Part shown: piece by piece, positions 1-8,028 of the stretch
Numbering within the stretch: the first letter of the stretch is position 1
How the letters are laid out: every line of letters begins with the position of its first letter
Assembly (NCBI GenBank): GCA_965117035.1
Contig: OZ220748.1
Location: forward strand, 930,001-994,000
From: CAZENU01 sp965117035
Lineage (GTDB): Bacteria > Chloroflexota > Dehalococcoidia > Lucifugimonadales > CAZENU01
Length of the DNA stretch: 64,000 bases
Direction: 5' to 3'
Notes under the pieces: model-generated
The model's database searches: none
What the model was told of the DNA's origin: nothing
Seen by the model: the letters and a program-made list of their open reading frames with translations, nothing else
Program-made: the position numbers and the translations under genes

Positions 1-129
1 ACGGTCACCGTCATACCGTACACGAAGGACAACACCGTGCTCGGCGTCCGCGCGGCCGGGGACGTCGTGAACCTGGAGACCGACGTGCTGGCGAAGTACG
101 TCGAGCGGCTGACCGCGACACGTATCTAG
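1..129 (+). CDS. ribE: Riboflavin synthase alpha chain, C-terminal end (partial)
   Basis: Only the last 42 codons are present; the gene starts before the window. The tail contains VNLETDVLAKYVERL, the usual end of the alpha-type riboflavin synthase, whose last helix drives trimer formation. The enzyme dismutates two molecules of 6,7-dimethyl-8-ribityllumazine into riboflavin and a pyrimidinedione in the cytoplasm. It lies 25 bp upstream of ribBA in the same direction, so it belongs to the riboflavin operon. The call rests on the short C-terminal match and on the ribBA-ribH context; the catalytic N-terminal repeat cannot be seen. Confidence 0.88.
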   Translation, partial: TVTVIPYTKDNTVLGVRAAGDVVNLETDVLAKYVERLTATRI

Positions 130-154
130 GGGACCGAGGCAGGGGACACCGGAA

Positions 155-1378
155 ATGCCAATCGTATCGGTCGAGCAGGCCATAGACGACTTCAAGGCCG
201 GGAAGATGGTCATCATCGTCGACGATGAGGACCGCGAGAACGAGGGCGATCTCGCGATGGCCGCGGAGAAGGTCACGCCGGCCGCGATCAACTTCATGGC
301 CACCCACGGCCGCGGCCTGATCTGCATGCCCATGATGGCCAGTCGCCTGATGGAGCTGCGGCTGTCCATAATGGTGCAGGACAACACGGAGCGGCACGGC
401 ACGGCCTTCACGGTGTCCGTCGACGCCCTGAAGGACACGACGACCGGGATATCGGCGCAGGACAGGGCGGCGACGGTGAGGGCGCTGATCGATCCGGCGA
501 CGCAGCCCGAGGACCTGGCCCGCCCCGGCCACCTGTTCCCGCTGAAGTACACCGAGGGCGGCGTGCTGGTCAGGGCCGGGCAGACCGAGGCCGCCGTCGA
601 CCTCGCCCGCATGGCGAGCCTCTATCCCGCCGGCGTCATCTGCGAGGTGATGGACGAAGACGGCACAATGGCCCGGCTGCCGGAGCTGCAGCGCTTCTCC
701 GAGCGGCACAAGGTCAACATCGTCACCGTTGCCGACATGATCTCATACCGCCGCGGCCACGAGAAGATGATCGAGCGCGTCGCGGAGGCCCGGATGCCGA
801 CGGCACACGGCGAGTTCACCGCCGTCTCGTACCGCAGCATCGTCGACAAGGACGAGCACGTCGCGCTGGTAATGGGAGAGGTGAGCCCGGACGTCCCCAC
901 GCTCGTGCGGGTCCACAGCGAGTGCCTGACCGGCGACGTGTTCGACAGCCTGAGGTGCGACTGCGGGGAGCAGACGGAACTGGGGCTGAGAGCGATAGGC
1001 AGGGAGGGCAAGGGCGTTTTCCTGTACATGCGGCAGGAGGGGCGCGGCATCGGCATCCACAACAAGATCAAGACCTACTACCTGCAGGACCACGGGTTCG
1101 ACACGGTGGACGCGAACGTCCATCTCGGCTTCGCGCCGGACATCCGGTACTTCGGCATCGGGGCGCAGATCCTGGAGGACCTCGGCGTCGGCAAGATGCG
1201 CGTGCTGACGAACAACCCGCGCAAGCTGGCCGGGCTGAGCGGCTTCGGCACCCTCGAGATCGTCGAGAGAGTGCCCATCATCGGGCACCCGAACAAGGAG
1301 AACAGCCGCTACCTGGAGGCGAAGCGCACCAGGATGGGCCATCTGCTGAGCGCCGCCGACACGGGGGCCGACCAGTGA
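155..1378 (+). CDS. ribBA: Bifunctional 3,4-dihydroxy-2-butanone-4-phosphate synthase / GTP cyclohydrolase II
   Basis: This 407-residue protein catalyses both entry steps of riboflavin synthesis. The N-terminal half (about 1-200) turns ribulose-5-phosphate into the four-carbon unit and carries the acidic loop DDEDRENEGD at 23-32 and the THGRGLIC motif near 50. The C-terminal half (about 205-400) is GTP cyclohydrolase II, with HSECLTGD and RCDCGEQ supplying the three zinc-binding cysteines, followed by RQEGRGIG. All catalytic motifs look intact and the length is normal for a RibBA fusion. The stop codon overlaps the GTG start of ribH, which points to translational coupling. No FMN riboswitch is visible inside the window; any leader would lie upstream of ribE. 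Confidence 0.97.
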   Translation: MPIVSVEQAIDDFKAGKMVIIVDDEDRENEGDLAMAAEKVTPAAINFMATHGRGLICMPMMASRLMELRLSIMVQDNTERHGTAFTVSVDALKDTTTGISAQDRAATVRALIDPATQPEDLARPGHLFPLKYTEGGVLVRAGQTEAAVDLARMASLYPAGVICEVMDEDGTMARLPELQRFSERHKVNIVTVADMISYRRGHEKMIERVAEARMPTAHGEFTAVSYRSIVDKDEHVALVMGEVSPDVPTLVRVHSECLTGDVFDSLRCDCGEQTELGLRAIGREGKGVFLYMRQEGRGIGIHNKIKTYYLQDHGFDTVDANVHLGFAPDIRYFGIGAQILEDLGVGKMRVLTNNPRKLAGLSGFGTLEIVERVPIIGHPNKENSRYLEAKRTRMGHLLSAADTGADQ

Positions 1379-1917
1379 CCGGCCGGACCGGAGACCGGGA
1401 CGACGGACGAGGCCTTCGGGTCGGAATAGTCGTCGCGCGGTTCAACTCCTTCATCACCGAGCGGCTGCTGGCCGGCGCCAGGGAGGCGTTGGCCGAGCGC
1501 GCAGTTCAAGACCCGGACGTGACGGTGGCGCCGGTCCCCGGGTCGTTCGAGTTACCTCTCGCGGCGAGGAAGATGGCGGAGTCCGGCCGGTTCGACGCGG
1601 TGGTCTGCCTGGGCGCGGTGATCCGGGGGGAGACGGACCACTACCAGCACGTCTCCGAGGCGGCCGCAAGGGGCATCTCGCGGGCGGCGATGGACACGGG
1701 GGTCCCGGTCATCTTCGGCGTTCTCACCACCGACACGGCGGAGCAGGCAATAGCGCGGTCCGGCGGCGAGACGGGCGAGGGCGTCGCGGCCAGCAGACCC
1801 GAGGCCAAGGGCCTGCCCGGCTCCCACGACGCGGCCGGCGAGTCGGGCAACGCGGGCTACGACGCCGGCAACGCCGCCGTGGACATGGCCAACCTGCTGC
1901 GCAGCCTCGGCCCCTGA
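1375..1917 (+). CDS. ribH: 6,7-dimethyl-8-ribityllumazine synthase with an internal insertion
   Basis: Lumazine synthase condenses the ribityl-pyrimidine with the RibB product. The start is the GTG that overlaps the ribBA stop (GTGA), giving 180 residues against about 155 for the family. The core is clear: VARFNSFITERLL, PVPGSFELPLAARKM, GAVIRGETDHYQHV with the catalytic histidine, and GVPVIFGVLTT. In the family, the ARSGG..TG segment is followed directly by a GNKG-type motif. Here about 20 extra residues rich in Gly, Ala and Glu separate the two. The GNKG lysine is replaced (GNAG), before the normal ending AAVDMANLLRSLG. The frame stays open, so this is a real insertion rather than a frameshift. 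Effects on cage assembly or activity are unknown. Confidence 0.93.
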   Translation: MTGRTGDRDDGRGLRVGIVVARFNSFITERLLAGAREALAERAVQDPDVTVAPVPGSFELPLAARKMAESGRFDAVVCLGAVIRGETDHYQHVSEAAARGISRAAMDTGVPVIFGVLTTDTAEQAIARSGGETGEGVAASRPEAKGLPGSHDAAGESGNAGYDAGNAAVDMANLLRSLGP

Positions 1918-2019
1918 CGCCGTAGCCGTCGAGAGCGTTACGGGGCAGGCGGCGGGCCCAGGATACGGTACCCGAGGTTCTCCTCGGTCCGCTCTGCCAG
2001 GGGGAGACCTCTGCATAAC

Positions 2020-2122
2020 CGTCATTCCCGCGCAGGCGGGAACCCAAGGGCGGGGGCTTCTAGATACGAAAACGACGCATCGACGCCACATGACCCACAC
2101 GTGGGGTTACGCAAAGGTCTCG
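2020..2122 (+). repeat. Dispersed repeat, copy A
   Basis: A non-coding element of about 103 bp begins with CGTCATTCCCGCGCAGGCGG and its self-complementary GCCTGCGCGGG arm. It ends with the block ACACGTGGGGTTACGCAAAG. The same order of blocks recurs at 25776-25882 and in reverse orientation at 21371-21474. The start resembles widespread REP-like palindromes. No transposase lies nearby. A fragment resembling the other end of the element (GAGACCTCTGCATAACC) sits just before it at about 2003-2019. Copy A occupies the gap after ribH; the rest of 1918-2146 holds no gene. Confidence 0.75.
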
Positions 2123-2146
2123 AGGGGCGGGCAAGGCGGTCTGCCC

Positions 2147-2536
2147 TCAGGGGCCGAGGGGCCTCCGGGCGTCAGCCGGGCCGGCCGTCGACAGCGCGAG
2201 AACCCGGTTCGTAAAGTCGTGAACGATGGCGCGGTCCTCGTAGATCTCGAACTCCTCCATGAAGTCGTGGTAGAAGTTCCGGTGAAACTTCTCGGCCGCG
2301 CTGAAGCCTCCCCGCAGCGACGGATCTCCGTGGGCGTCCGCGAGGTGTCCGACCGCCATCTTCAGCGCGCGGTGGCTGCCTTCGGCCCAGCCGTTGTCCT
2401 GGGCAGCCGCCATCACGGCGTGCGACGCGGCTCCCCAGAGTTTCTCGCACCCCTGCAGGCGGTCTCCCACCCTGAACTCCTTTTCGGAGTCCTTCAGAAA
2501 CGACCTCGCGGTGGCTACATGTTCTTGCACGTTCAT
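2147..2536 (-). CDS. Small conserved hypothetical protein, possibly PaREP1/HEPN-like
   Basis: This 129-residue soluble protein is predicted to be all-helical, with no signal peptide or membrane segment. It has a helix-rich N-terminus (VQEHVATARSFLKDSEKEF), a central stretch with LQGCEKLWGAASHAVMAAA, and a C-terminal part with AEKFHRNFYHDFMEEFEI. The pattern of a cysteine/lysine helix followed by a Phe/Tyr/His-rich helix resembles the PaREP1/HEPN-like helical bundle family; this is an impression, not a proven assignment. The start chosen is the ATG at 2536, five bases after an AGGGGA ribosome site; an in-frame GTG lies one codon upstream. It is a single gene between the dispersed repeat and an oxidoreductase on the other strand. 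No partner nucleotidyltransferase is adjacent. Confidence 0.6.
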   Translation of the reverse strand: MNVQEHVATARSFLKDSEKEFRVGDRLQGCEKLWGAASHAVMAAAQDNGWAEGSHRALKMAVGHLADAHGDPSLRGGFSAAEKFHRNFYHDFMEEFEIYEDRAIVHDFTNRVLALSTAGPADARRPLGP

Positions 2537-2676
2537 CACGTCCCCTGGCGCCAGCGGGTGTCCTCGATCCTAACACGCCGGGCGCCCGTCCTCCCGTCGC
2601 GCGGGGGAGTCCCAGTCTCGACCGCCGAGGCTTCGGATGCTACCCTTCCGCCGACTCATCCGCACGGAGGCCGCAA

Positions 2677-3855
2677 GTGAGCAGATCGGATCGCGTGGGA
2701 GTCGCCATCGTGGGATGCGGGTTCGCGGCCGACTTCCACGCCGACGCGTACGAGAAGGTCCACGGGATCGACGTCGAGATCGTCGGCGTCTACGGGCGCC
2801 GTCCCGAGGCCGCGGCGGACTTCGCTCAGCGTCACGACATCGGCGAGACGTACACCGACCTCGACGCGGTCCTGGCCGACCCGAGGGTCGATCTCGTCGA
2901 TGCCTGCGTCCCCAACCGGTTCCACGAGGAGTTCGCCGTCTCGGTGCTCGACGCGGGCAAGCACGTCGTCATCGAGAAGCCGTTCACCGGCTCGTTCCGT
3001 CCGGGAAAGAGCGCCGGGGAGTGGAGCGATACGCTCGACGACGCTATGGCGAGCGCGGACCGGATGATCGCCGCCGAGGCGCGTTCCGGCCGCCGCATCA
3101 TGTACGCCGAGAACTTGGTCTACGCGCCGGGCGTACAGAAGGCGAAGGCGCTGCTCGACGCGGCCGACACGCCGATACTGCGGATCGTCGGCGAGGAGTC
3201 GCACAGCGGCACCCACTCGCCGTACGCGATGAGATGGGAGACGAGCGGGGGCGGCAGCCTGATCAACAAGGGGTGCCACTCGCTCGGCGCGGCGCTCTAC
3301 CTGAAGTACGAGGAGGGGCTGCGCCGCAGGGGCGGCCGCATACGGCCGTCGTGGGTCACGGCGACCGTCGCCAACCTCACGCACGGCGAGGCGTTCGCCA
3401 GCGAGCGCGAGCACGTCATCCGCACCGGCTGGACCGACTGCGAGGACTGGGGAACGATGGTCGTCGGCTTCGACGACGGGAGCGTCGCGCAGATCAGCGC
3501 CGCGGACACGGTCGTGGGCGGCATCCAGAACCTGCTGACGGTCTACGCAGGCAAGGCGACGCTGCACATCAACGTCAACCCCAACGACGCGGTGCTCGCC
3601 TACGGAGCGGACGCGTCGGTCTTCGGCGACGAGTACATACGCGAGAAGGTCGAGACGAAGGCAGGCTGGCAGTTCACGAACCCGGACGAGGACTGGATGA
3701 ACGGCTTCCCCAACGAGGCGCAGGACTTCTGCGAGGCGGTCGCCCGGGAACGCGCGCCCGTCTCGGACAGCTTCCTGGGCCGCGACGTGGTCGCCGTAAG
3801 CTACGCCGCCTACCTGTCAGCCGCCACCGGCGCACGCGTCGACGTGCCGATATAG
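2677..3855 (+). CDS. Gfo/Idh/MocA family NAD(P)-dependent oxidoreductase
   Basis: This 392-residue cytoplasmic enzyme has an N-terminal Rossmann fold with GVAIVGCGFAADFHADAY at about 8-25, then DACVPNRFHEEF and the family signature HVVIEKPFTG around 105. The lysine of EKP is the usual catalytic residue. The C-terminal alpha/beta domain (about 145-390) binds substrate. Members oxidise sugars, inositols or related polyols, or reduce biliverdin-like compounds; the exact substrate cannot be read from the sequence. The start is GTG at 2677 with a CGGAGG ribosome site six bases before it. A lipoprotein gene follows 17 bp downstream on the same strand, so the two may be co-transcribed. Confidence 0.9.
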   Translation: MSRSDRVGVAIVGCGFAADFHADAYEKVHGIDVEIVGVYGRRPEAAADFAQRHDIGETYTDLDAVLADPRVDLVDACVPNRFHEEFAVSVLDAGKHVVIEKPFTGSFRPGKSAGEWSDTLDDAMASADRMIAAEARSGRRIMYAENLVYAPGVQKAKALLDAADTPILRIVGEESHSGTHSPYAMRWETSGGGSLINKGCHSLGAALYLKYEEGLRRRGGRIRPSWVTATVANLTHGEAFASEREHVIRTGWTDCEDWGTMVVGFDDGSVAQISAADTVVGGIQNLLTVYAGKATLHINVNPNDAVLAYGADASVFGDEYIREKVETKAGWQFTNPDEDWMNGFPNEAQDFCEAVARERAPVSDSFLGRDVVAVSYAAYLSAATGARVDVPI

Positions 3856-3872
3856 ACCAGCTGGAGGAGTCG

Positions 3873-4316
3873 ATGAAGACGACCGCAGGCGTTGGCAATT
3901 CGATGAAACCGTCCGTCTTGGCCGTGATCACTCTGCTCGTCCTGATGGGCACCGCGTGCTCGAGTGACGACGAAGGCGGGACCGCCGCGTCCGATGTAGG
4001 CGGCTCCACGCCGACGCCGTGGCCGACGCGGGTCGAGCGCGAGCGCGTCGTCTCGCACAGGGGCGGAGACAAGGGCTGCGAGTCCTTCCGCGAGCTCGAA
4101 GAGGGCATCGCGGCCGGCGCCTTCGCGGACGCCGGGGCCTACTCCCGCATCAGGCTGGTGACCATCCAGATATCGCTCTTCGTGAACAACGCCGAGCCGC
4201 CCATCACGGAGACGGTGGACGCGCTGCTGAAGGCCACCGAGAAGCCGGCGACGCTGGAGGAGCTCGCCCAGCCGCTCGCCGACGTAGCCAAGGCCTGCAC
4301 CGACGCCGGGTACTAG
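3873..4316 (+). CDS. Small putative lipoprotein
   Basis: The 147-residue product has a signal peptide with hydrophobic core VLAVITLLVL and lipobox MGTAC, so Cys is lipidated near residue 28. It is followed by an acidic, Ser/Thr/Pro-rich linker. The mature part (about 55-147) includes CESFRELEEGIAAGAF and a final CTDAGY, leaving two cysteines that could pair. A GGAGGAG ribosome site lies just before the ATG at 3873; a second in-frame ATG at 3903 would give a shorter signal peptide. No known domain is recognised. It probably sits on the outer face of the cytoplasmic membrane. The same lipobox style (AC-SSDD) recurs in the two PEBP lipoproteins at 27389 and 28319. Confidence 0.78.
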   Translation: MKTTAGVGNSMKPSVLAVITLLVLMGTACSSDDEGGTAASDVGGSTPTPWPTRVERERVVSHRGGDKGCESFRELEEGIAAGAFADAGAYSRIRLVTIQISLFVNNAEPPITETVDALLKATEKPATLEELAQPLADVAKACTDAGY

Positions 4317-4348
4317 GGCGACGGCGCCGGTCGCGCCGAATCTGCCGC

Positions 4349-4708
4349 CTACAACAGCCGCGACTCGGACAGCGAGGCCATCCTGCGATCGAGCGTCAGC
4401 GTCTCCAGGCCGGCGCGGGAGTAGTCGTCAGCGATCAGCCTGTCGAACAGGCCGGGCCCGCCGCGGGCCTCGAGCGCCTCGATGACGGCGCGTCCGTTCA
4501 GGGGGGCGACCAGACCGCTGCTCAGCGTGTCGATCAGCGCCGACCGCGCATCCGCACCGGAGACGCCGTAGTGGTGACGCACGGCAACGTAGGCCTCCCC
4601 TACGACCTGGTTCGACGCGAAGACCTCGCCGTCTTGTTCGACCAGTGCGCGGAGCTCGCCAACGCAGCGATCGAACTCGCTTTCGGGATCCCTCGTTATC
4701 AGCCTCAC
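4349..4708 (-). CDS. PIN-domain protein (VapC-like), start codon unclear
   Basis: PIN proteins are Mg-dependent ribonucleases, often the toxin of VapBC pairs. Conserved acids are visible in VVGEAYVAVR (Glu), LFDRLIADDY (Asp) and LTLDRRMAS (Asp). The only conventional start, GTG at 4708, would omit the first catalytic aspartate. Homology clearly continues upstream in frame as RYGIDTSVLV (4735-4706), where the Asp codon is at 4723-4721, but no ATG, GTG or TTG is found in the next 60 bp upstream. Either an unusual start such as ATC or ATT is used, or the start has been lost and the gene is decaying. Its 5' end overlaps the stop of the xanthine dehydrogenase gene. No antitoxin gene is seen next to it. 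Confidence 0.7.
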   Translation of the reverse strand: MRLITRDPESEFDRCVGELRALVEQDGEVFASNQVVGEAYVAVRHHYGVSGADARSALIDTLSSGLVAPLNGRAVIEALEARGGPGLFDRLIADDYSRAGLETLTLDRRMASLSESRLL

Positions 4709-4721
4709 CAGGACGGAGGTG

Positions 4722-7082
4722 TCAATCCCGTAGCGCCGGATCGTATCCCTCGGCCCTGAAGTCCCGAATCTCGAAGGGCGGGTGCCCCGTTGGAATCTTG
4801 TCGCGCAACGTTCCGAGCCGCGATTCGTCGCCCTTGCCGCGCTCCTTGTCTTGGATCGCCTTCAGGACGGAGGCGGGGGTCATGGGCAGGCGGCGCATGC
4901 GGACGCCGACGGCGTCGTGGACGGCGTTGGCGATCGCCGCGAGCGGCGGGATGATGCTGGCCTCGCCGACGCCCCGGACACCGAACGGGTGGCCCTCGTT
5001 CGGGACCTCGATCACGACCGCGTCTATCGGCGGCAGGTCGAGCGCGGTCGGCATCCTGTAGTCGAGCAGGCTGGCGTTGAGCATCACGCCTGACTCGCCC
5101 ATGAAGTACTCTTCGTTGAGCGCCCAGCCGACACCCTGCACGGCTCCGCCTTGTATCTGCCCCTCGACGTAGCCCGGGTGGACGGCAACGCCGGCGTCTT
5201 GGAATGCCGTGAAGCGGGTTATGCTCACCTTGCCTGTCTCGGGATCGACTTCTACGTCGACGATGTTGGCCGAAATCCCCGGCGCCTGCCCGCGCGCGGT
5301 GACGTTCGCCCGCCCCACGAGCGGGCCGCCCGTGTCCGCGAGCCTCGCCGCAGCCTCCCTGAAGGTCAGCCGCTGGTCGGGCCGGCCGGGGCGCGTCATG
5401 ACGCCGTCCTGGTATTCGACCTCCTCCGCCGGCACGTCCCAGATGCGCGCCGCGCGCTCGACGAGCTGCCGCCTCACGTCGAGACCGGCCTCGTAGGCCG
5501 CCATCCCGGACTTGAAGGCGGTGCTGCTGCCGCTCGTCGAGGACGTGTAGCCGATGGCGTCCGTGTCGCCGATGTGAGGATTGACGTCCTCGACCGGGAT
5601 GCCGAGGGTGTCGGCGAGCTGTTGCGCCACGACCGTCCTGAGCCCGCCGATATCGACGGAGCCGGTCAACAGGTGGACCGTCCCATCGTCCACGACGCTG
5701 GCGACGGCGGAGGCCGGCCCGGCGCCGTTGCCCCAGAATCCGATGGCCACGCCCCTGCCCGCGTTCTCGTCGGCGAGCGGCGCCGAGTAGTGCGGGTGCG
5801 CCCGGACGGCCTCCAGAGTCTCCTGGAGGCCCATGTGCCCGTACGGCGTACCGTTCGTCTTGCGGCTGCCCGCCGACGCGGCGTTGATCAGTCGCATCTC
5901 CACCGGGTCGATTCCCAGCTCGCGGGCGATCTCATCGATAACCGTCTCGGCGGCGAGCGAGACCATGGGCGCTCCCGGCGCCCGGTACGCTTCGGTCGTC
6001 GGCTTGTTGTCGACGACGTCGAAGCCCTCGCCGCGCTGGTTCGGGATGTCGTAGGGGGTGAAGACGACGCCGGACTGCGCGGCGCCCTCGCGGGTCGGGT
6101 ACGCGCCCGACTCGTACACGAGAAACGCCTCCGCAGCGGTCAGCCGGCCGTCCTTGGTCGCGCCCATCTTGACCCGGACATACGAGCCGCACGTCGGGCC
6201 CGTTGCCTGGAATACCTCCGCGCGCGTCATCGTCAGCTTCACCGGCCTGCCCGCCTTGCGCGCCAGCAACGCGGCTATCGGCTCGACGTAGGCCCGCAGC
6301 TTCCCGCCGAATCCGCCGCCGATCTCCATCGGCACGACCGTGACGCGGGAGACCGGCATGTCCAGCACGCGGGCGACCTCGTCGCGTATGCGGAAGTGTC
6401 CCTGGCTGCTGCACCACACCGTGAGCCTACCGTCGGCGCCCCACGCCGCCGTCGCCGTCTGCGGCTCGACGTAGCCCTGGTGCACGGTCGACGTCCGGAA
6501 CTCGCGCTCGACGACCAGGTCGGCCTCGGCGAACCCGGTGTCCACGTCGCCGAGGCTGTGGACGTCGTGGGCGCACAGGTTCGGGCCGGGAGCGCCGTCG
6601 ACGACGAGGTCGTCGTGGAGCGCCGGGGCGTCGGGACTCATGGCGTCCTCGACGTTTGTGACCGCGGGCAGCACGTCGTACTCGACGTCTATGAGTCGCA
6701 GCGCCTCCTCGGCCGCGTGGGGACTCGCCGCCGCCACCGCCGCGATGCCATGACCAGCGAACAGCACCTTGTTTCGCGCCAGCGCCGTGTCGCGCATGTG
6801 GCGGAGCTGCACGTCGGCATCAGCGCCGCCGCTTCCCGCCGGCAGGTCGGACGCGGTGACGACCGCCCTGACGTCGGGATGGGCCTCCGCCCTGCTCGTG
6901 TCGACGGACAGCAGCCGCGCGTGCGCGTGGGGGCTGCGCAGCACCTTGGCGTGCAGCATCCCCGGCAGCCGGACGTCCGCCCCGTAGCGCGCGTGGCCGG
7001 TAACCTTCTCCACCCCGTCGTGTCGCACCGGCCTCCGGCCAACCTGCCTGGTTCGTATTGGAGACGGAGTCGTCGAGTTCAT
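4722..7082 (-). CDS. Xanthine dehydrogenase family protein, molybdopterin-binding subunit
   Basis: This 786-residue protein matches the large molybdenum subunit of the xanthine oxidase/CO dehydrogenase family, which hydroxylates aromatic heterocycles or aldehydes. An Ald_Xan_dh_C-type N-terminal domain (about 20-130, KVTGHARYGADVRLPGMLHA) is followed by the molybdopterin-binding part with IGGGFGGKLRAYVEP near 245, AYRAPGAPM near 365, and the C-terminal GVRGVGEASIIPP that contains the active-site glutamate. The FAD and 2Fe-2S subunits that usually accompany it are not in the neighbourhood, so partners must be encoded elsewhere or the protein works alone. Cofactor insertion normally needs XdhC-type chaperones, also absent here. 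The stop overlaps the presumed start of the PIN gene. Confidence 0.93.
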   Translation of the reverse strand: MNSTTPSPIRTRQVGRRPVRHDGVEKVTGHARYGADVRLPGMLHAKVLRSPHAHARLLSVDTSRAEAHPDVRAVVTASDLPAGSGGADADVQLRHMRDTALARNKVLFAGHGIAAVAAASPHAAEEALRLIDVEYDVLPAVTNVEDAMSPDAPALHDDLVVDGAPGPNLCAHDVHSLGDVDTGFAEADLVVEREFRTSTVHQGYVEPQTATAAWGADGRLTVWCSSQGHFRIRDEVARVLDMPVSRVTVVPMEIGGGFGGKLRAYVEPIAALLARKAGRPVKLTMTRAEVFQATGPTCGSYVRVKMGATKDGRLTAAEAFLVYESGAYPTREGAAQSGVVFTPYDIPNQRGEGFDVVDNKPTTEAYRAPGAPMVSLAAETVIDEIARELGIDPVEMRLINAASAGSRKTNGTPYGHMGLQETLEAVRAHPHYSAPLADENAGRGVAIGFWGNGAGPASAVASVVDDGTVHLLTGSVDIGGLRTVVAQQLADTLGIPVEDVNPHIGDTDAIGYTSSTSGSSTAFKSGMAAYEAGLDVRRQLVERAARIWDVPAEEVEYQDGVMTRPGRPDQRLTFREAAARLADTGGPLVGRANVTARGQAPGISANIVDVEVDPETGKVSITRFTAFQDAGVAVHPGYVEGQIQGGAVQGVGWALNEEYFMGESGVMLNASLLDYRMPTALDLPPIDAVVIEVPNEGHPFGVRGVGEASIIPPLAAIANAVHDAVGVRMRRLPMTPASVLKAIQDKERGKGDESRLGTLRDKIPTGHPPFEIRDFRAEGYDPALRD

Positions 7083-7163
7083 ATCAGTTCCTGGGCGGTT
7101 CGGTCGTAAGACGCGGCTGGATGCATGGTCGCGCGGCCGATCCGGCAGATTACGCGGGCAGGG

Positions 7164-7523
7164 TCACATGCCTGCAGCGTCTAAACGATCCTCGGCCCAA
7201 CCGACCACGGTTTCGGCGGTCTCCACCGCGGCCAAATATTCTGCCGTGGTAACCGGTCTGGCGAGGCCCGGATAGCGTGTAATCAAGGCGGATGTCGTGA
7301 GCTCCCCGCCCCTGCGCACCGCGCAGGGAACGGACTCTCCGGCGTCGTCGAGCATTGACAGAAGTCGCGCCAGATCATGAACGTACGGATATTCGATATC
7401 GCGCTTTATCAGCACAGCCTTGACGGCTTTCTCAGCCGCCTGCTGGGCCTCGAAACACAGGTCCTCCAAGTATGCGTCTGGAACGCGATTCTTGCCAGAT
7501 TGCTCCTCGCGCGGTTCATCCAT
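7164..7523 (-). CDS. HEPN domain protein of an MNT/HEPN pair
   Basis: This 119-residue helical protein shows the HEPN signature: a helix with CFEAQQAAEKAVKAVLI near 28-44, YVHDLARLL near 54, and the RYPG motif in LITRYPGLARPVTTAEY near 90, ending in a helix with VETAETVVGWAEDRL. HEPN proteins act as ribonuclease-like toxins, or as scaffolds, when paired with a minimal nucleotidyltransferase. The partner lies 27 bp upstream in the same direction, in the usual MNT-HEPN order. The role as toxin is known for characterised family members and only inferred here. Confidence 0.85.
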   Translation of the reverse strand: MDEPREEQSGKNRVPDAYLEDLCFEAQQAAEKAVKAVLIKRDIEYPYVHDLARLLSMLDDAGESVPCAVRRGGELTTSALITRYPGLARPVTTAEYLAAVETAETVVGWAEDRLDAAGM

Positions 7524-7550
7524 TCTCTCGGATCGTCCGGAGCATAGCGT

Positions 7551-7865
7551 TCAGGAGGACTCATACACCACCCTGCCTTCCTGCAAGGCGGGCTTGATTA
7601 CCAGGGCATGGCTATCCTTGAAGCGCTCCACGTCTTCGGGTGAGACGACGATTGCATCGACCGCCACGCCGACGCCATGTAACCTTCTGTAGAGCGCCGC
7701 CATCAGGTCGAGCGGATCGGCCCCGTCCTTGATAATCAGCAGATCGATGTCGCTGTGGCGGTCCATGAGGCCACGTGAGGCAGACCCGAAAAGGATGATC
7801 TTCTCCGGCTTTGCGACATCCACGATGCGCGCGACGACGCTATCGATGACGCCCTGATCGAGCAT
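7551..7865 (-). CDS. Minimal nucleotidyltransferase (MNT) antitoxin-like protein
   Basis: The protein carries the pol-beta-type motif ILFGSASRGLMDRHSDIDLL, with the GS helix start and the two metal-binding aspartates of DID. A third carboxylate (VDAIVV) follows. At 104 residues it has the normal size for a solitary MNT protein. In characterised pairs the MNT protein adds AMP or similar groups to the HEPN partner and silences it. The start chosen is the ATG at 7865 because a GGAGG ribosome site lies eight bases before it. The in-frame ATG at 7880 actually overlaps that GGAGG. It is followed at 27 bp by the HEPN gene, forming a two-gene operon. Confidence 0.87.
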   Translation of the reverse strand: MLDQGVIDSVVARIVDVAKPEKIILFGSASRGLMDRHSDIDLLIIKDGADPLDLMAALYRRLHGVGVAVDAIVVSPEDVERFKDSHALVIKPALQEGRVVYESS

Positions 7866-7880
7866 GCGCCATGCCTCCAT

Positions 7881-8028
7881 ACGTCAAGTGCGCCGACAAC
7901 CCCAGCAGTGTCCGGCCACGCCACCGTGTCGAGTAGCTGATGCCCACCAAGGAAGTCCCACCGAGTATACTTGAGGACGGTCCGAATTGGCACCGTCGAC
8001 GACAGCAAGCAGGAACAGGAGCTTACCC
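7881..8028. promoter_or_regulatory. Divergent intergenic region with a TATACT -10 box at 7966-7971
   Basis: The spacer separates the leftward MNT/HEPN pair from the rightward PIG-L gene. On the + strand a TATACT hexamer at 7966-7971 is a good -10 candidate for the PIG-L gene, 58 bp before its ATG. No clear -35 is seen 16-18 bp upstream. An AGGAG ribosome site precedes the ATG at 8029. Confidence 0.4.

Noticed and set aside
1..154. FMN riboswitch for the riboflavin genes
   Set aside because: The visible upstream part is coding (ribE end); a leader would lie outside the window.
5151..7109. A 652-codon open frame on the + strand
   Set aside because: It lies opposite the xanthine dehydrogenase gene, is arginine-rich with no recognisable domain, and is explained by the high GC of the real gene.
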